Shown in pieces: positions 21,649 through 29,434 of a stretch of DNA of 32,040 bases. Every line of letters starts with the position of its first letter. The stretch's first letter is position 1. The notes beneath the pieces were generated by a model that worked only from the letters and a program-made list of their open reading frames with translations, made no database searches and was not told the origin of the DNA. The position numbers were made by a program, and so were the translations under genes. This stretch comes from Acetatifactor sp. (GTDB lineage: Bacteria > Bacillota > Clostridia > Lachnospirales > Lachnospiraceae): contig JAEDDX010000027.1 in the NCBI GenBank assembly GCA_016293615.1, positions 1-32,040 on the forward strand, in the 5' to 3' direction.

Positions 21649-22977
21649 TTACGAACGCAGAGCGATGCGGCGGATGACGGACAGATACAGAATCGTCATG
21701 GCAAGCTGGCTGACGAAGAGACCCGGAGCACAGCCTTTGACGCCGAGCTTTGGAATTCCGACCAATACGAAGCCCAGCCGAAGAAGAAGGCAGGCCAGGT
21801 TGATGGAAAACAGGGTCCCGGCCCGCCCCAGCCCCTGGATGATGGCGGAGAGTGTTGTGTTTAGATAGAGAAACGGGCAGGTGAAGCTCAGCATGGTGAT
21901 AAAGTATCCCGCCAGCTCGCTGTGAAACAAAAAGTTGCCGAGAAAGCGTCCGGACAGCAGAAAAGCGAACATGCACAGCAGTCCTACGGAAACACAGGCG
22001 CAGATGCATTTTGCGGTGGCGCGGCGAACGGCGCGGGTATCACCTGCCGCATTCTGTTCGGAAATGATCGGTAACAGCAGTACGGAGACGGATCCGGTGA
22101 GGGCGTTCGGAAAGAAAAGAAACGGCAGTGCCATTCCGGTGAAGACACCGTAAATACTCAGAGAGGTCGCATTATCATAACCGTAAAGCCTCAGCGCGGC
22201 CGGAATGGAGACCGCCTCGAGACTTTGCAGGATATTGAGGGCCAGTCGGTTGGCCGTCAGAGGTGCAGCCATGGCAAGGATGCTCCGGTACAGCGGCAGA
22301 GCATCTGATCGTGTGCAGGTCCCCGCGCAGGAGGGCTTCGCATTGTCCTGCCTTTGGATCGCGAGGACAGAATACAGCATCGAGGCGCATTCACCGAGGG
22401 TGATGCCGAGGATGGCGAGGGACACGGAGGGGGTTTTTCCGACAGACAGAAGCCTCGAAGCCAGCAACCATACGCCGAGCACACGGACCAGTTGTTCCAA
22501 AAGCTGGGAAGAGGCGGGCACCACAGCCCTTTTCAATCCGTAAAAATACCCGTTGACGCAGGCGTGTATGGTGCCCGGGACGATGGAGAAAGCGAGCACC
22601 CTAAGCAGCGGAGCGCAGAGCGGTTCCGACAAAAACCGCGCCGCAATTGCTTCAGAGAAGCAAAAAACGATGCCGGCGCAGAGGAGGGACAGCAGGACGG
22701 AACAGCGCATGCCTGTGTACAGCACCTGACGGGTGTTTTTCTGCTGTGCGCAATATTCTGCGGTGATTTTCGAGATGGCAGTCTGAAACCCCGCCGAGGT
22801 CAGGGAGAAGCTTAGAAAGAGGATCGGCGTGACGAGCTGATAGATTCCCATGCCATGCTCCCCGAACAGTCTGGAGAGGTAAATGCGGTAAAAAAAACCG
22901 ATGAGCCGGGTGGCAAGACCGGCTCCGGTGAGAAGCAATGTGCCCAGTATCAGGGGATGTTTGTGAATGGCTTTCAT
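21649..22977 (-). CDS. SpoVB-like MOP-superfamily flippase
   Basis: A polytopic membrane protein of 442 residues with about 12-14 transmembrane helices in the oligosaccharide/polysaccharide exporter family. The N-terminal part (GTLLLTGAGLATRLIGFFYRIYL, GEHGMGIYQLVTPI) and the GYFYGLKRAVVPASSQLLEQLVRV stretch resemble SpoVB, needed for spore cortex synthesis and thought to move lipid-linked precursors. Related YtgP/MurJ-type flippases cannot be excluded. The GTG at 22986 is in frame, but ATG 22977 has AAGGTG at the correct distance. The upstream sigma-E-like promoter supports the sporulation assignment. Confidence 0.85.
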   Translation of the reverse strand: MKAIHKHPLILGTLLLTGAGLATRLIGFFYRIYLSRLFGEHGMGIYQLVTPILFLSFSLTSAGFQTAISKITAEYCAQQKNTRQVLYTGMRCSVLLSLLCAGIVFCFSEAIAARFLSEPLCAPLLRVLAFSIVPGTIHACVNGYFYGLKRAVVPASSQLLEQLVRVLGVWLLASRLLSVGKTPSVSLAILGITLGECASMLYSVLAIQRQDNAKPSCAGTCTRSDALPLYRSILAMAAPLTANRLALNILQSLEAVSIPAALRLYGYDNATSLSIYGVFTGMALPFLFFPNALTGSVSVLLLPIISEQNAAGDTRAVRRATAKCICACVSVGLLCMFAFLLSGRFLGNFLFHSELAGYFITMLSFTCPFLYLNTTLSAIIQGLGRAGTLFSINLACLLLRLGFVLVGIPKLGVKGCAPGLFVSQLAMTILYLSVIRRIALRS

Positions 22978-23002
22978 GGACGACACCTTGGGATTTTGTG
23001 CA

Positions 23003-23031
23003 ACGGTATGCAGGATCCTGAACCGTTATGT
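23003..23031 (-). promoter_or_regulatory. Candidate sigma-E promoter of the spoVB-like gene
   Basis: On the minus strand: ACATAAC (23031-23025), 14 bp, CATACCGT (23010-23003). The -35 heptamer and spacing are identical to those before the second PBP gene. spoVB of Bacillus is also a sigma-E target. The expected start is near 22995, leaving a short leader. Confidence 0.55.
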
Positions 23032-23059
23032 TTTGTGTATGTATATGAGAAAGGAATGG

Positions 23060-23088
23060 TTGACAGAACAGTTGTAAAGTGCTATATT
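23060..23088 (+). promoter_or_regulatory. Sigma-A promoter of the iron-sulfur operon
   Basis: TTGACA (23060-23065), 17-bp spacer, TATATT (23083-23088). This is one of the best matches in the window; the predicted start is about 23095. Confidence 0.82.
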
Positions 23089-23102
23089 TAAGATAAATAA
23101 TT

Positions 23103-23115
23103 CCTAGTGACTAGG
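23103..23115 (+). promoter_or_regulatory. Palindromic operator candidate downstream of the promoter
   Basis: CCTAGT-G-ACTAGG is a perfect inverted repeat at about +8 to +20. Its place before a cysteine desulfurase/scaffold operon suggests an IscR-like (Rrf2 family) site, but the motif alone does not prove it. Confidence 0.5.
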
Positions 23116-23139
23116 TATGAAATAAACGGGAGGCAGAAT

Positions 23140-24318
23140 ATGATATATCTGGACAATGCGGCGACGACGAAGCCTGCAGATGAAGTGATAGAGGCGATGC
23201 TGCCATATTTCAGGGAGCAGTACGGCAATCCCAGTGCCATCTATTCTCTGGGATCGGCTGCAAAGAAAGCAGTCAATCAGGCGAAGAGAACCTTCGCGGA
23301 AGTACTCGGCGCAAAGCCGGAGGAGATCTATTTTACGGCAGGCGGCACCGAGTCCGACAACTGGGCCCTGAAGGCAACCGCCGAAAGCTACAGTGCAAAG
23401 GGAAAGCACATCATTACCACGAAGATTGAGCACCATGCCATTCTTCACACCTGCGAGTACCTTGAGAAGAGAGGCTTTGAGATCACCTATCTGAATGTGG
23501 ATCAGTACGGCCTGGTAGATTTGGAGGAACTGGAGGCAGCGATCCGGCCGGATACCATACTGATCAGTGTGATGTTTGCCAACAATGAGATCGGAACCAT
23601 TGAACCGATTGCAGAGATCGGTGCAATCGCGAAGAAGCACGGCGTCCTGTTTCATACCGATGCGGTGCAGGCGTTCGGCCAGCTTCCGATTCGGGTGGAC
23701 GAACTTCACATTGACATGCTCAGCGCGAGCGGTCATAAGCTGAACGGACCCAAGGGAATCGGTCTTCTCTATATCCGCAGCGGACTGAAGCTTCGTTCCC
23801 TGATTCACGGCGGCGCGCAGGAGAGAAACAGAAGAGCCGGCACGGAGAATGTGCCGGGCATCGTGGGATTTCAGGCGGCCATTCAAAGAGCCGTGGCCCG
23901 CATGGAGGAAAAGACGAAGAAGGAGCTGGAGCTGCGGGATTATCTGATCGGCAGAATCGAGAAGGAGATTCCCTACTGCCGTCTGAACGGACACAGAACC
24001 AGGAGACTTCCCGGAAATGTGAACTTTTCCTTCTCGTTTATCGAGGGCGAGTCCGTGCTCATTATGCTGGATATGAAAGGGATCTGTGCTTCCAGCGGTT
24101 CGGCGTGCACTTCCGGTGCCCTTGATCCCTCGCATGTGCTCCTGGCAACCGGTTTGAAACACGAGGAGGCGCACGGGTCCCTGCGCCTGACTCTTTGTGA
24201 GGAGAACACGAAGGAGGAAGCGGATACGGTGGTCGAGGAACTCAAGGCGATTGTAACCAAGCTTCGCAGCATGTCCCCTCTGTATGAGGATTTTCTGAAA
24301 AAACAGCATAAGGCATAA
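23140..24318 (+). CDS. Cysteine desulfurase (IscS/NifS family)
   Basis: A PLP enzyme that removes sulfur from L-cysteine and hands it as a persulfide to scaffold or thiolation proteins. The 392-residue product begins MIYLDNAATTKPADEV. The PLP Lys is at about 200 (SGHKLNGPKG) and the active Cys at about 323 (SSGSACTSG), in the short-loop form typical of NifS-like group I enzymes. The frame is open from 23107, but ATG 23140 fits the family start and has GGGAGG upstream. It is the first gene of an operon with the IscU/NifU-like scaffold; mnmA follows. Partners could be Fe-S assembly, tRNA thiolation or both. Confidence 0.95.
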   Translation: MIYLDNAATTKPADEVIEAMLPYFREQYGNPSAIYSLGSAAKKAVNQAKRTFAEVLGAKPEEIYFTAGGTESDNWALKATAESYSAKGKHIITTKIEHHAILHTCEYLEKRGFEITYLNVDQYGLVDLEELEAAIRPDTILISVMFANNEIGTIEPIAEIGAIAKKHGVLFHTDAVQAFGQLPIRVDELHIDMLSASGHKLNGPKGIGLLYIRSGLKLRSLIHGGAQERNRRAGTENVPGIVGFQAAIQRAVARMEEKTKKELELRDYLIGRIEKEIPYCRLNGHRTRRLPGNVNFSFSFIEGESVLIMLDMKGICASSGSACTSGALDPSHVLLATGLKHEEAHGSLRLTLCEENTKEEADTVVEELKAIVTKLRSMSPLYEDFLKKQHKA

Positions 24319-24332
24319 AAAGGAGAAGACGA

Positions 24333-24770
24333 ATGTATAGTGAAAAGGTCATGGATCACTTTCAAAATCCCAGAAATGTGGGAGAGATAGAGAATGCAAG
24401 CGGTGTCGGAACCGTAGGAAACGCCAAGTGCGGCGATATCATGCGGATCTTCCTTGACATCGACGAGGCCGGTATCATCCGGGATGTAAAATTTAAGACC
24501 TTCGGCTGCGGTGCGGCCGTCGCAACCAGCTCCATGGCGACAGAGCTGGTCAAGGGTAAGAGTGTACAGGAAGCCATGCTGGTCACCAACAAAGCGGTGA
24601 TGGAGGCTCTTGACGGGCTTCCGCCCGTGAAGGTACACTGCTCGCTTCTTGCGGAGGAGGCAATTCATGCGGCACTCTGGGATTATGCGCAGAAGAATCA
24701 TATCGAGATCGAGGGACTTAAGCAACCCAAGAGCGACATTCACGAAGGTGAGGAAGAAGAGGAATATTGA
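24333..24770 (+). CDS. IscU/NifU-type iron-sulfur scaffold protein
   Basis: A 145-residue scaffold on which Fe-S clusters are built from the persulfide supplied by the adjacent desulfurase. The three cluster-ligand Cys are at about 33 (NAKCGD), 59 (FGCGAA) and 103 (HCSLL), with the start MYSEKVMDHFQNPRNVG typical of the family. The tail is acidic (EGEEEEEY). It begins 14 bp after the desulfurase, with an AAAAGGAG SD. No NifU C-terminal domain is attached. Confidence 0.95.
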   Translation: MYSEKVMDHFQNPRNVGEIENASGVGTVGNAKCGDIMRIFLDIDEAGIIRDVKFKTFGCGAAVATSSMATELVKGKSVQEAMLVTNKAVMEALDGLPPVKVHCSLLAEEAIHAALWDYAQKNHIEIEGLKQPKSDIHEGEEEEEY

Positions 24771-24777
24771 TTTTGGG

Positions 24778-24799
24778 CGGGCTGTTTTCGGACAGCCCG
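24778..24799 (+). other. Hairpin without T tract, between nifU-like gene and mnmA
   Basis: CGGGCTGT (24778-24785) pairs with ACAGCCCG (24792-24799). There is no T run after it, so a Rho-independent terminator is doubtful; it may be an RNA-processing or attenuation structure. Confidence 0.5.
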
Positions 24800-24847
24800 T
24801 CTGTGCTATGGGCAGAGATTGTCGATGAGAAGTTCCGTCTGTCATGA

Positions 24848-24876
24848 TTGTGCTTTTTGCCAAAAGCCTGTATAAT
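24848..24876 (+). promoter_or_regulatory. Sigma-A promoter of mnmA
   Basis: TTGTGC (24848-24853), 17-bp spacer, TATAAT (24871-24876). It supports the start at 24922 over the in-frame ATG at 24844, which lies upstream of the -35 box. Confidence 0.75.
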
Positions 24877-24921
24877 AGTACTGTTATTTCGATTGATTTT
24901 GGAAAGGAATCAGGAACATAC

Positions 24922-26001
24922 ATGAAGAAGAAAGTGGTCGTAGGAATGTCCGGAGGCGTGGATTCGTCTGTCGCAGCCTATCTTTTGAAAGAGCAGGGAT
25001 ATGATGTGATCGGCGTCACCATGCAGATCTGGCAGGATGAGAATCCCGCCTGCAGCATTCAGGATGGCGGCTGCTGCGGAGAAAGAGCCGTGGAGGATGC
25101 CAGAAGAGTTGCGGAAGTGCTGGAGATTCCTTACTATGTCATGAATTTCAGGCAGGAATTCAAGACAAATGTCATGGATTATTTTACAGAGGAATATCTT
25201 GCAGGAAGAACCCCCAATCCCTGCATCGCCTGCAACCGGTATGTAAAATGGGAGGCGCTTTTGCAGCGCAGCTTAGAGATCGGCGCCGACTATATAGCGA
25301 CCGGTCATTATGCCAGAATCGACAGGCTTCCAAACGGCCGCTTCGCCATCCGAAATTCGGTGACAGCAGCCAAGGACCAGACCTACGCGTTGTACAATCT
25401 GACCCAGGAGCAGCTGGCGCATACCCTGATGCCGGTGGGCGGGTATACGAAGGAACAGATCCGGGAACTGGCGGGGGAACTCAATCTGCCGGTTGCCGGC
25501 AAGCCGGACAGCCAGGATATCTGTTTTATCCCGGACGGAGATTATGGGGCTTTTTTGGAGAGAACCGTGCCCGAGAGAGTGCCGGGACCGGGAAATTTTG
25601 TGGATGTCAGCGGCAAGGTGCTGGGGCAGCACAGGGGCATCACCCACTACACCGTGGGCCAGCGCAGAGGTCTGGAGATCGCGATGGGCAGACGGATTTT
25701 TGTTACGCAGATTCGCCCCGAGACCAATGAGGTAGTGCTTGGGGAGAATGAGGACACCTTCACCTCCGGAGTCGTTTGCGACAGGGTGAACTTGATGGCG
25801 ATCGACAGCCTGAAGGAGCCGGCCCGCGTGAAGGCGAAGGTCCGGTACAACCACGCCGGAGAGTATGGCGTGATCAGCGCGCTGCCGGATGGACGGGTGG
25901 TCTGCGAGTTTGAAAAGCCGGTCCGCGCATCTACACCGGGACAGGCGATCGTATTCTATGACGGTGAATATGTGCTCGGTGGCGGCACGATTTTGCGGTA
26001 A
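24922..26001 (+). CDS. mnmA: tRNA-specific 2-thiouridylase MnmA
   Basis: MnmA adds sulfur to U34 of tRNA-Lys, -Glu and -Gln using sulfur from a cysteine desulfurase. The 359-residue product has the ATP pyrophosphatase loop GMSGGVDSSVAAYLL (about 9-23), the catalytic Cys pair at about 101 (NPCIACN) and 201 (DICFIPDGDYGAFL), and the C-terminal beta-barrel domain. Start ATG 24922 follows the promoter and an AGGAA SD. Next to a cysteine desulfurase and scaffold it recalls the YrvO-MnmA pairing of Bacillus, in which a dedicated desulfurase serves MnmA. Confidence 0.97.
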   Translation: MKKKVVVGMSGGVDSSVAAYLLKEQGYDVIGVTMQIWQDENPACSIQDGGCCGERAVEDARRVAEVLEIPYYVMNFRQEFKTNVMDYFTEEYLAGRTPNPCIACNRYVKWEALLQRSLEIGADYIATGHYARIDRLPNGRFAIRNSVTAAKDQTYALYNLTQEQLAHTLMPVGGYTKEQIRELAGELNLPVAGKPDSQDICFIPDGDYGAFLERTVPERVPGPGNFVDVSGKVLGQHRGITHYTVGQRRGLEIAMGRRIFVTQIRPETNEVVLGENEDTFTSGVVCDRVNLMAIDSLKEPARVKAKVRYNHAGEYGVISALPDGRVVCEFEKPVRASTPGQAIVFYDGEYVLGGGTILR

Positions 26002-26028
26002 TCCTGCAGTAATCCGGCGGGAGACTGC

Positions 26029-26056
26029 GTTTACCCTTTACCGTTTACCCTTTACC
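26029..26056 (+). repeat. Four tandem heptamers (two perfect 14-bp units)
   Basis: GTTTACC-CTTTACC occurs twice in direct succession (26029-26042 and 26043-26056). It is between mnmA and the DUF1538 gene, 56 bp before the start codon. It could be a protein-binding array or a slippage-prone repeat; no promoter boxes were identified around it. Confidence 0.85.
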
Positions 26057-26111
26057 AAAGAAAAGAAGGAAACAGAAAAAAGACCGGGATATTTTTTTCA
26101 GAGGTGAAGGC

Positions 26112-27635
26112 ATGAAAGAATTGAAAGAAAAGAACAAGGAATCCGTAAGCTCCATTCTTCCTGTTTCGGCGATCGTTTTGCTGTTTAGCATTACGGTCGT
26201 GCCGATAGGAAGTGGCATCCTTACGGTTTTTTTATTTGGCACACTGTTTCTGATGGCCGGGATGAGTCTGTTTACGATGGGAGCCGAGACGGCGATGCAG
26301 CCTCTGGGAGAGGCAATCGGCGTCCGTCTGAGCAAGGGAAAATACCCGGCGCTGACCATGGTCGCCTGCTTTTTGCTCGGCGTCATCGTGACGGTTGCGG
26401 AGCCGGACCTTCAGGTGCTGGCAGCGCAGATTCCCGCCGTCCCGAATCTGACGCTGATTTTGTCGGTTGCCGTGGGCGTGGGCATCTTTTTGCTGATTGC
26501 ACTGCTTCGTATGCTGTTTCGCCTGAAACTGTCGGTTCTGCTGCTGCTTTTTTACCCTGTGGTGATGGTGATTTCCGCCTTCGCGCCGCCCGGGTTTGTG
26601 CCTGCGGCCTTTGATTCGGGCGGCGTGACGACGGGACCGATCACGGTGCCCTTTATCTTAGCGCTCGGAACCGGTATGGCAAGCGTCATCGGAGATACCA
26701 GAACGGGTGAATCCGGCTTCGGACTCATCTCGCTGTGCAGCATCGGACCGATTCTGTCCGTGCTTCTTCTCAGCATCCTGTTCCGACCGGCGGCCTCGGT
26801 ACAGGAGACCGTCATCTGTGAGGCGGCGACGACCGGCGAGGCGTTCGGCATGCTTCTGGGCGCACTCCCGGAATACGGAAAAGAAGTTTTTGCCGCCCTT
26901 TGTCCCATCTTTTTGGTGTTTGTGCTCTCTTTGGCTCTCACGGAGAGGATTCCGCCAAACAGAATGGTGCGTATGACGGTCGGCATGCTGTATACCTATC
27001 TGGGACTGGTGCTTTTCCTGACCGGAGCAAATGTCGGATTCATGCCGGTGGGACAGCTGCTGGGGGCAGGCATCGCAACCGGACGGAGCCGATGGCTGTT
27101 GGTTCCGGCGGGAATGCTGATCGGGTATTTTGTTGTCGCGGCCGAGCCGGCGGTGCATGTGTTGAAAAAGCAGGTGGAGGAAATATCCAACGGCGCCATC
27201 ACCCAGAAGGCCGTCGGACTTGCCCTGGCTGTCGGTGTATCTGCCTCCGTGGGACTATCCATGCTACGCGTGCTGACGGGAATTCCCCTGATGCCGTTTC
27301 TGATCATCGGGTACGGAGGCGCTTTGGCCATCAGTCTGTTTGTCCCCGGTCTGTATACAGGGGTGGCATTCGACTCCGGCGGCGTTGCCAGCGGCCCGAT
27401 GACGACAACCTTTCTTCTGCCGTTTGCCGTGGGGGCCTGCGGGGCTCTCGGAGGAAACAGTATGACAGACGCCTTCGGCATTGTAGCCATGGTTGCAATG
27501 ACGCCGTTAATCACGATTCAGGTGCTGGGCTTACATAGCAGAGTGCGGGACAGACGGATGCGCCGCAGGGTGACTGCCGAATTCGAAAGGATAGAGGATT
27601 GTATTGTGTATTTTGAAGAGGAGGAAGCGTCATGA
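26112..27635 (+). CDS. DUF1538 family polytopic membrane protein
   Basis: A 507-residue membrane protein built from two homologous halves. Each half has about six hydrophobic helices and carries matching signatures: AEPDLQVL (about 97) and AEPAVHVL (about 343); FDSGGVTTGPITVPF (Asp168) and FDSGGVASGPMTTTF (Asp421); and later a conserved FG-x(5)-IGPIL / FGIVAMVAMTPLI segment. This matches DUF1538, a family of unknown function that is probably a transporter or channel. The repeated Asp-Ser-Gly-Gly near helix ends could line a substrate or ion path. Start ATG 26112 has an AGAGGTGAAGG SD. It overlaps the next gene by 4 bp, so regulation by a PII-like partner is likely. Confidence 0.85.
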   Translation: MKELKEKNKESVSSILPVSAIVLLFSITVVPIGSGILTVFLFGTLFLMAGMSLFTMGAETAMQPLGEAIGVRLSKGKYPALTMVACFLLGVIVTVAEPDLQVLAAQIPAVPNLTLILSVAVGVGIFLLIALLRMLFRLKLSVLLLLFYPVVMVISAFAPPGFVPAAFDSGGVTTGPITVPFILALGTGMASVIGDTRTGESGFGLISLCSIGPILSVLLLSILFRPAASVQETVICEAATTGEAFGMLLGALPEYGKEVFAALCPIFLVFVLSLALTERIPPNRMVRMTVGMLYTYLGLVLFLTGANVGFMPVGQLLGAGIATGRSRWLLVPAGMLIGYFVVAAEPAVHVLKKQVEEISNGAITQKAVGLALAVGVSASVGLSMLRVLTGIPLMPFLIIGYGGALAISLFVPGLYTGVAFDSGGVASGPMTTTFLLPFAVGACGALGGNSMTDAFGIVAMVAMTPLITIQVLGLHSRVRDRRMRRRVTAEFERIEDCIVYFEEEEAS

Positions 27636-28309
27636 GCCGGACAGAGGCGATGAAATTACTTGTCTTTATCACACAGCGAGGAGACGGGCGGAAGTGGATC
27701 AGATTGCTTACAAAGCATCAGATCATGTATCATCTGCAGTTTCATGCAAGAGGAACGGCCTCATCGGCAATGTTGGACATTCTGGGTCTGGAAAACAGTG
27801 ACAAGGATGTGACCCTGAGCTTCGCCTGTGAGACAGCGGCGGCAGAGCTGGTCCGGGCGTTCGAAGAGGGAGCGGGGGCAGTCACATCCCTGCGGGGAAT
27901 CCTTTTGCTTTTGCCAATCTCGGCAATGAGCCGGCTGATGGCGGTGATGTCTGCGCAGGCAGCGGATGAAATGTTTCAGGGAGGTAAACTACAGGTGAAA
28001 AAGAGTGAATATGAATATAGTCTGGTCCTGATAGCGGTGAATCAGGAATATATTGAGCAGGTGATGCAGACGGCAAAGCAGGCAGGGGCAACCGGCGCGA
28101 CCGTAATCCGGGCGAGGCTGGAGGACTCGCAGCATGCACAGAAGCTATATGGTATTTCCCTGCAGGAAGAGAAGGACATCCTTGTGATCATGACTCCCGG
28201 GGCAACGCGGGACGCCATCATGGAGTCCGTGAATGAGAAGTTCGGACTCCGTACCAAGGCACAGGCCATCGTTCTTTCCCTGCCGGCGGACAGGGTGATG
28301 AAGCTGTAA
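27632..28309 (+). CDS. Tandem PII-like signalling protein
   Basis: A 225-residue soluble protein with two PII (GlnB-type) ferredoxin-like units. The C-terminal unit (about 128-225) is clear: SLVLIAVNQEYIEQVMQTAKQAGATGATVIRAR, a loop, then a DILVIMTPGATRDAIMESVNEKFGLRTKAQAIVLSLPAD ending. The N-terminal unit (about 1-105) is more diverged but has the same strand-helix pattern, starting MKLLVFITQRGDGRKWIRLLTKHQI. The GATGATVIRAR and TKAQAIVLSLP stretches correspond to PII signature regions. The T-loop is short and lacks the uridylylated Tyr context. Its ATG overlaps the DUF1538 stop (ATGA), so the two are coupled. The ligand is unknown. Confidence 0.78.
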   Translation: MSRTEAMKLLVFITQRGDGRKWIRLLTKHQIMYHLQFHARGTASSAMLDILGLENSDKDVTLSFACETAAAELVRAFEEGAGAVTSLRGILLLLPISAMSRLMAVMSAQAADEMFQGGKLQVKKSEYEYSLVLIAVNQEYIEQVMQTAKQAGATGATVIRARLEDSQHAQKLYGISLQEEKDILVIMTPGATRDAIMESVNEKFGLRTKAQAIVLSLPADRVMKL

Positions 28310-28355
28310 GCGCGACAGGACGCGGTGTGTGTCCGCTGCCGTTCTCTGCAGGGAC

Positions 28356-28386
28356 AAAAAAAGAGCCGGCAGAGGATCCCGCCGGC
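28356..28386 (-). terminator. Terminator of the PHP phosphatase gene
   Basis: Read on the minus strand, GCCGGC (28386-28381) pairs with GCCGGC (28370-28365), with a 10-base loop; a run of T (28362-28356) follows. It may also stop the convergent PII-like gene less efficiently. Confidence 0.8.
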
Positions 28387-28396
28387 CGCTTTGGGG

Positions 28397-29215
28397 TTAG
28401 AGTTTATGGAATTCAGGCACTCTCTTTTCAAAGAGTGTATAGTATCTGAAGCCGCATTCTTTTAAAAGGTTGGCCGCGCGTTCAAAATCTGCCGCGATAT
28501 CGGCTGCCTTGTGGGCGTCGCTTCCGACAGTGATGATTTCTCCGCCGAGCTCCCGGTAGCGTCTGAGAATCTGAGTGCAGGGATGAAAGTCCTGCATTCC
28601 CTTGCGCAGACCGCCCGAATTGATCTCGATTCCTTTATTCTGAACGATCAGGGCCTTCAATATCTCGTCAAAAAGGTCGGCAAAGGGATCGCAGGTGTAG
28701 TCGCGGTCCATATTCGGACTGTAACGGACCACATAGTCGAGGTGACCGTACACATCGAAGTTGGAGAAAGACCGGACATTCTCCAGGATGGATTCAAAGT
28801 ATTCGCGATAGGCTTCGGTTACGCTTCTTCCCTCAAAGAAGGCAGGATAGTAGGGATCCTTTCCGTGGCAGATATGAGAGGAGCCGATGATAAAGTCGAA
28901 ATCGTAGGACTTCGCATAGACTGCGTTTTTGCGGAGGATCTCCTTCTGCAGACCGAGCTCTACGCCGAAGAGGATGCGGATCTGCTCCTGATATTTTTCT
29001 CTCAGCCGAATCAGCTCATACAGGTAGGAGTCTGTGTTGAGAAGGAAGATGCTGCCGGGACCGTCGGGACTGTCGGGATAGTCGATGTCCTGATGCTCGG
29101 TGAAACACATCGTGGTGAGTCCTTTTGCAATACCGCTTATAATCATTTCTTCCATGGGCGTTTTGGAGTCGCCGGAGAAGGAGGAGTGTAGATGACAATC
29201 TGCTTTGATAGACAT
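28397..29215 (-). CDS. PHP-family histidinol-phosphatase (HisJ/HisK type)
   Basis: A metal-dependent phosphoesterase of 272 residues. The PHP metal ligands are visible: DCHLHSSFSGD (about 6-16), FTEHQDID (about 38-45), GVELG, SSHICHG, YGHLDYVVR and GSDAHKAADIA near residue 235. HisJ-type enzymes remove phosphate from histidinol phosphate in histidine synthesis, but other PHP phosphatases look the same, and no his genes are nearby. The ATG at 29224 is in frame; 29215 is chosen because the AAAGGATG SD lies upstream at nine bases. It is monocistronic, divergent from gap. Confidence 0.88.
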   Translation of the reverse strand: MSIKADCHLHSSFSGDSKTPMEEMIISGIAKGLTTMCFTEHQDIDYPDSPDGPGSIFLLNTDSYLYELIRLREKYQEQIRILFGVELGLQKEILRKNAVYAKSYDFDFIIGSSHICHGKDPYYPAFFEGRSVTEAYREYFESILENVRSFSNFDVYGHLDYVVRYSPNMDRDYTCDPFADLFDEILKALIVQNKGIEINSGGLRKGMQDFHPCTQILRRYRELGGEIITVGSDAHKAADIAADFERAANLLKECGFRYYTLFEKRVPEFHKL

Positions 29216-29248
29216 AAAAAACATCCTTTCCGTGAATTTCTTGACAAC

Positions 29249-29257
29249 AGTATAGCA
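29249..29257 (-). promoter_or_regulatory. Extended -10 promoter of the PHP phosphatase gene
   Basis: On the minus strand TGC-TATACT forms an extended -10 element about 34-42 bp before the start codon. The -35 region (ATGGTC at 17 bp) is weak. Confidence 0.55.
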
Positions 29258-29434
29258 TATTTTGGGAAAAAGACCATCTTTTGCGAAGAAAAGGGAAATA
29301 TTTTCTATTTACATCTTGAATTCTTGGGGGAGATTATGTACAATATCTTTGCTGAAATAGTTTTGACATAGTGGACAAGCCATGCCCATTAAGTCAAACT
29401 GATATAACATTATATATTTTAGGAGGAAACTAAA

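Noticed and set aside
23104..24309. 401-residue minus-strand open frame opposite the cysteine desulfurase
   Set aside because: It is a shadow of a well-conserved PLP enzyme.
29362..29398. Inverted repeat TTTGAC ... GTCAAA upstream of gap as a CggR-like operator
   Set aside because: The arms are only six bases and 25 bp apart, no cggR gene is present, and one arm is just the -35-like TTGACA.
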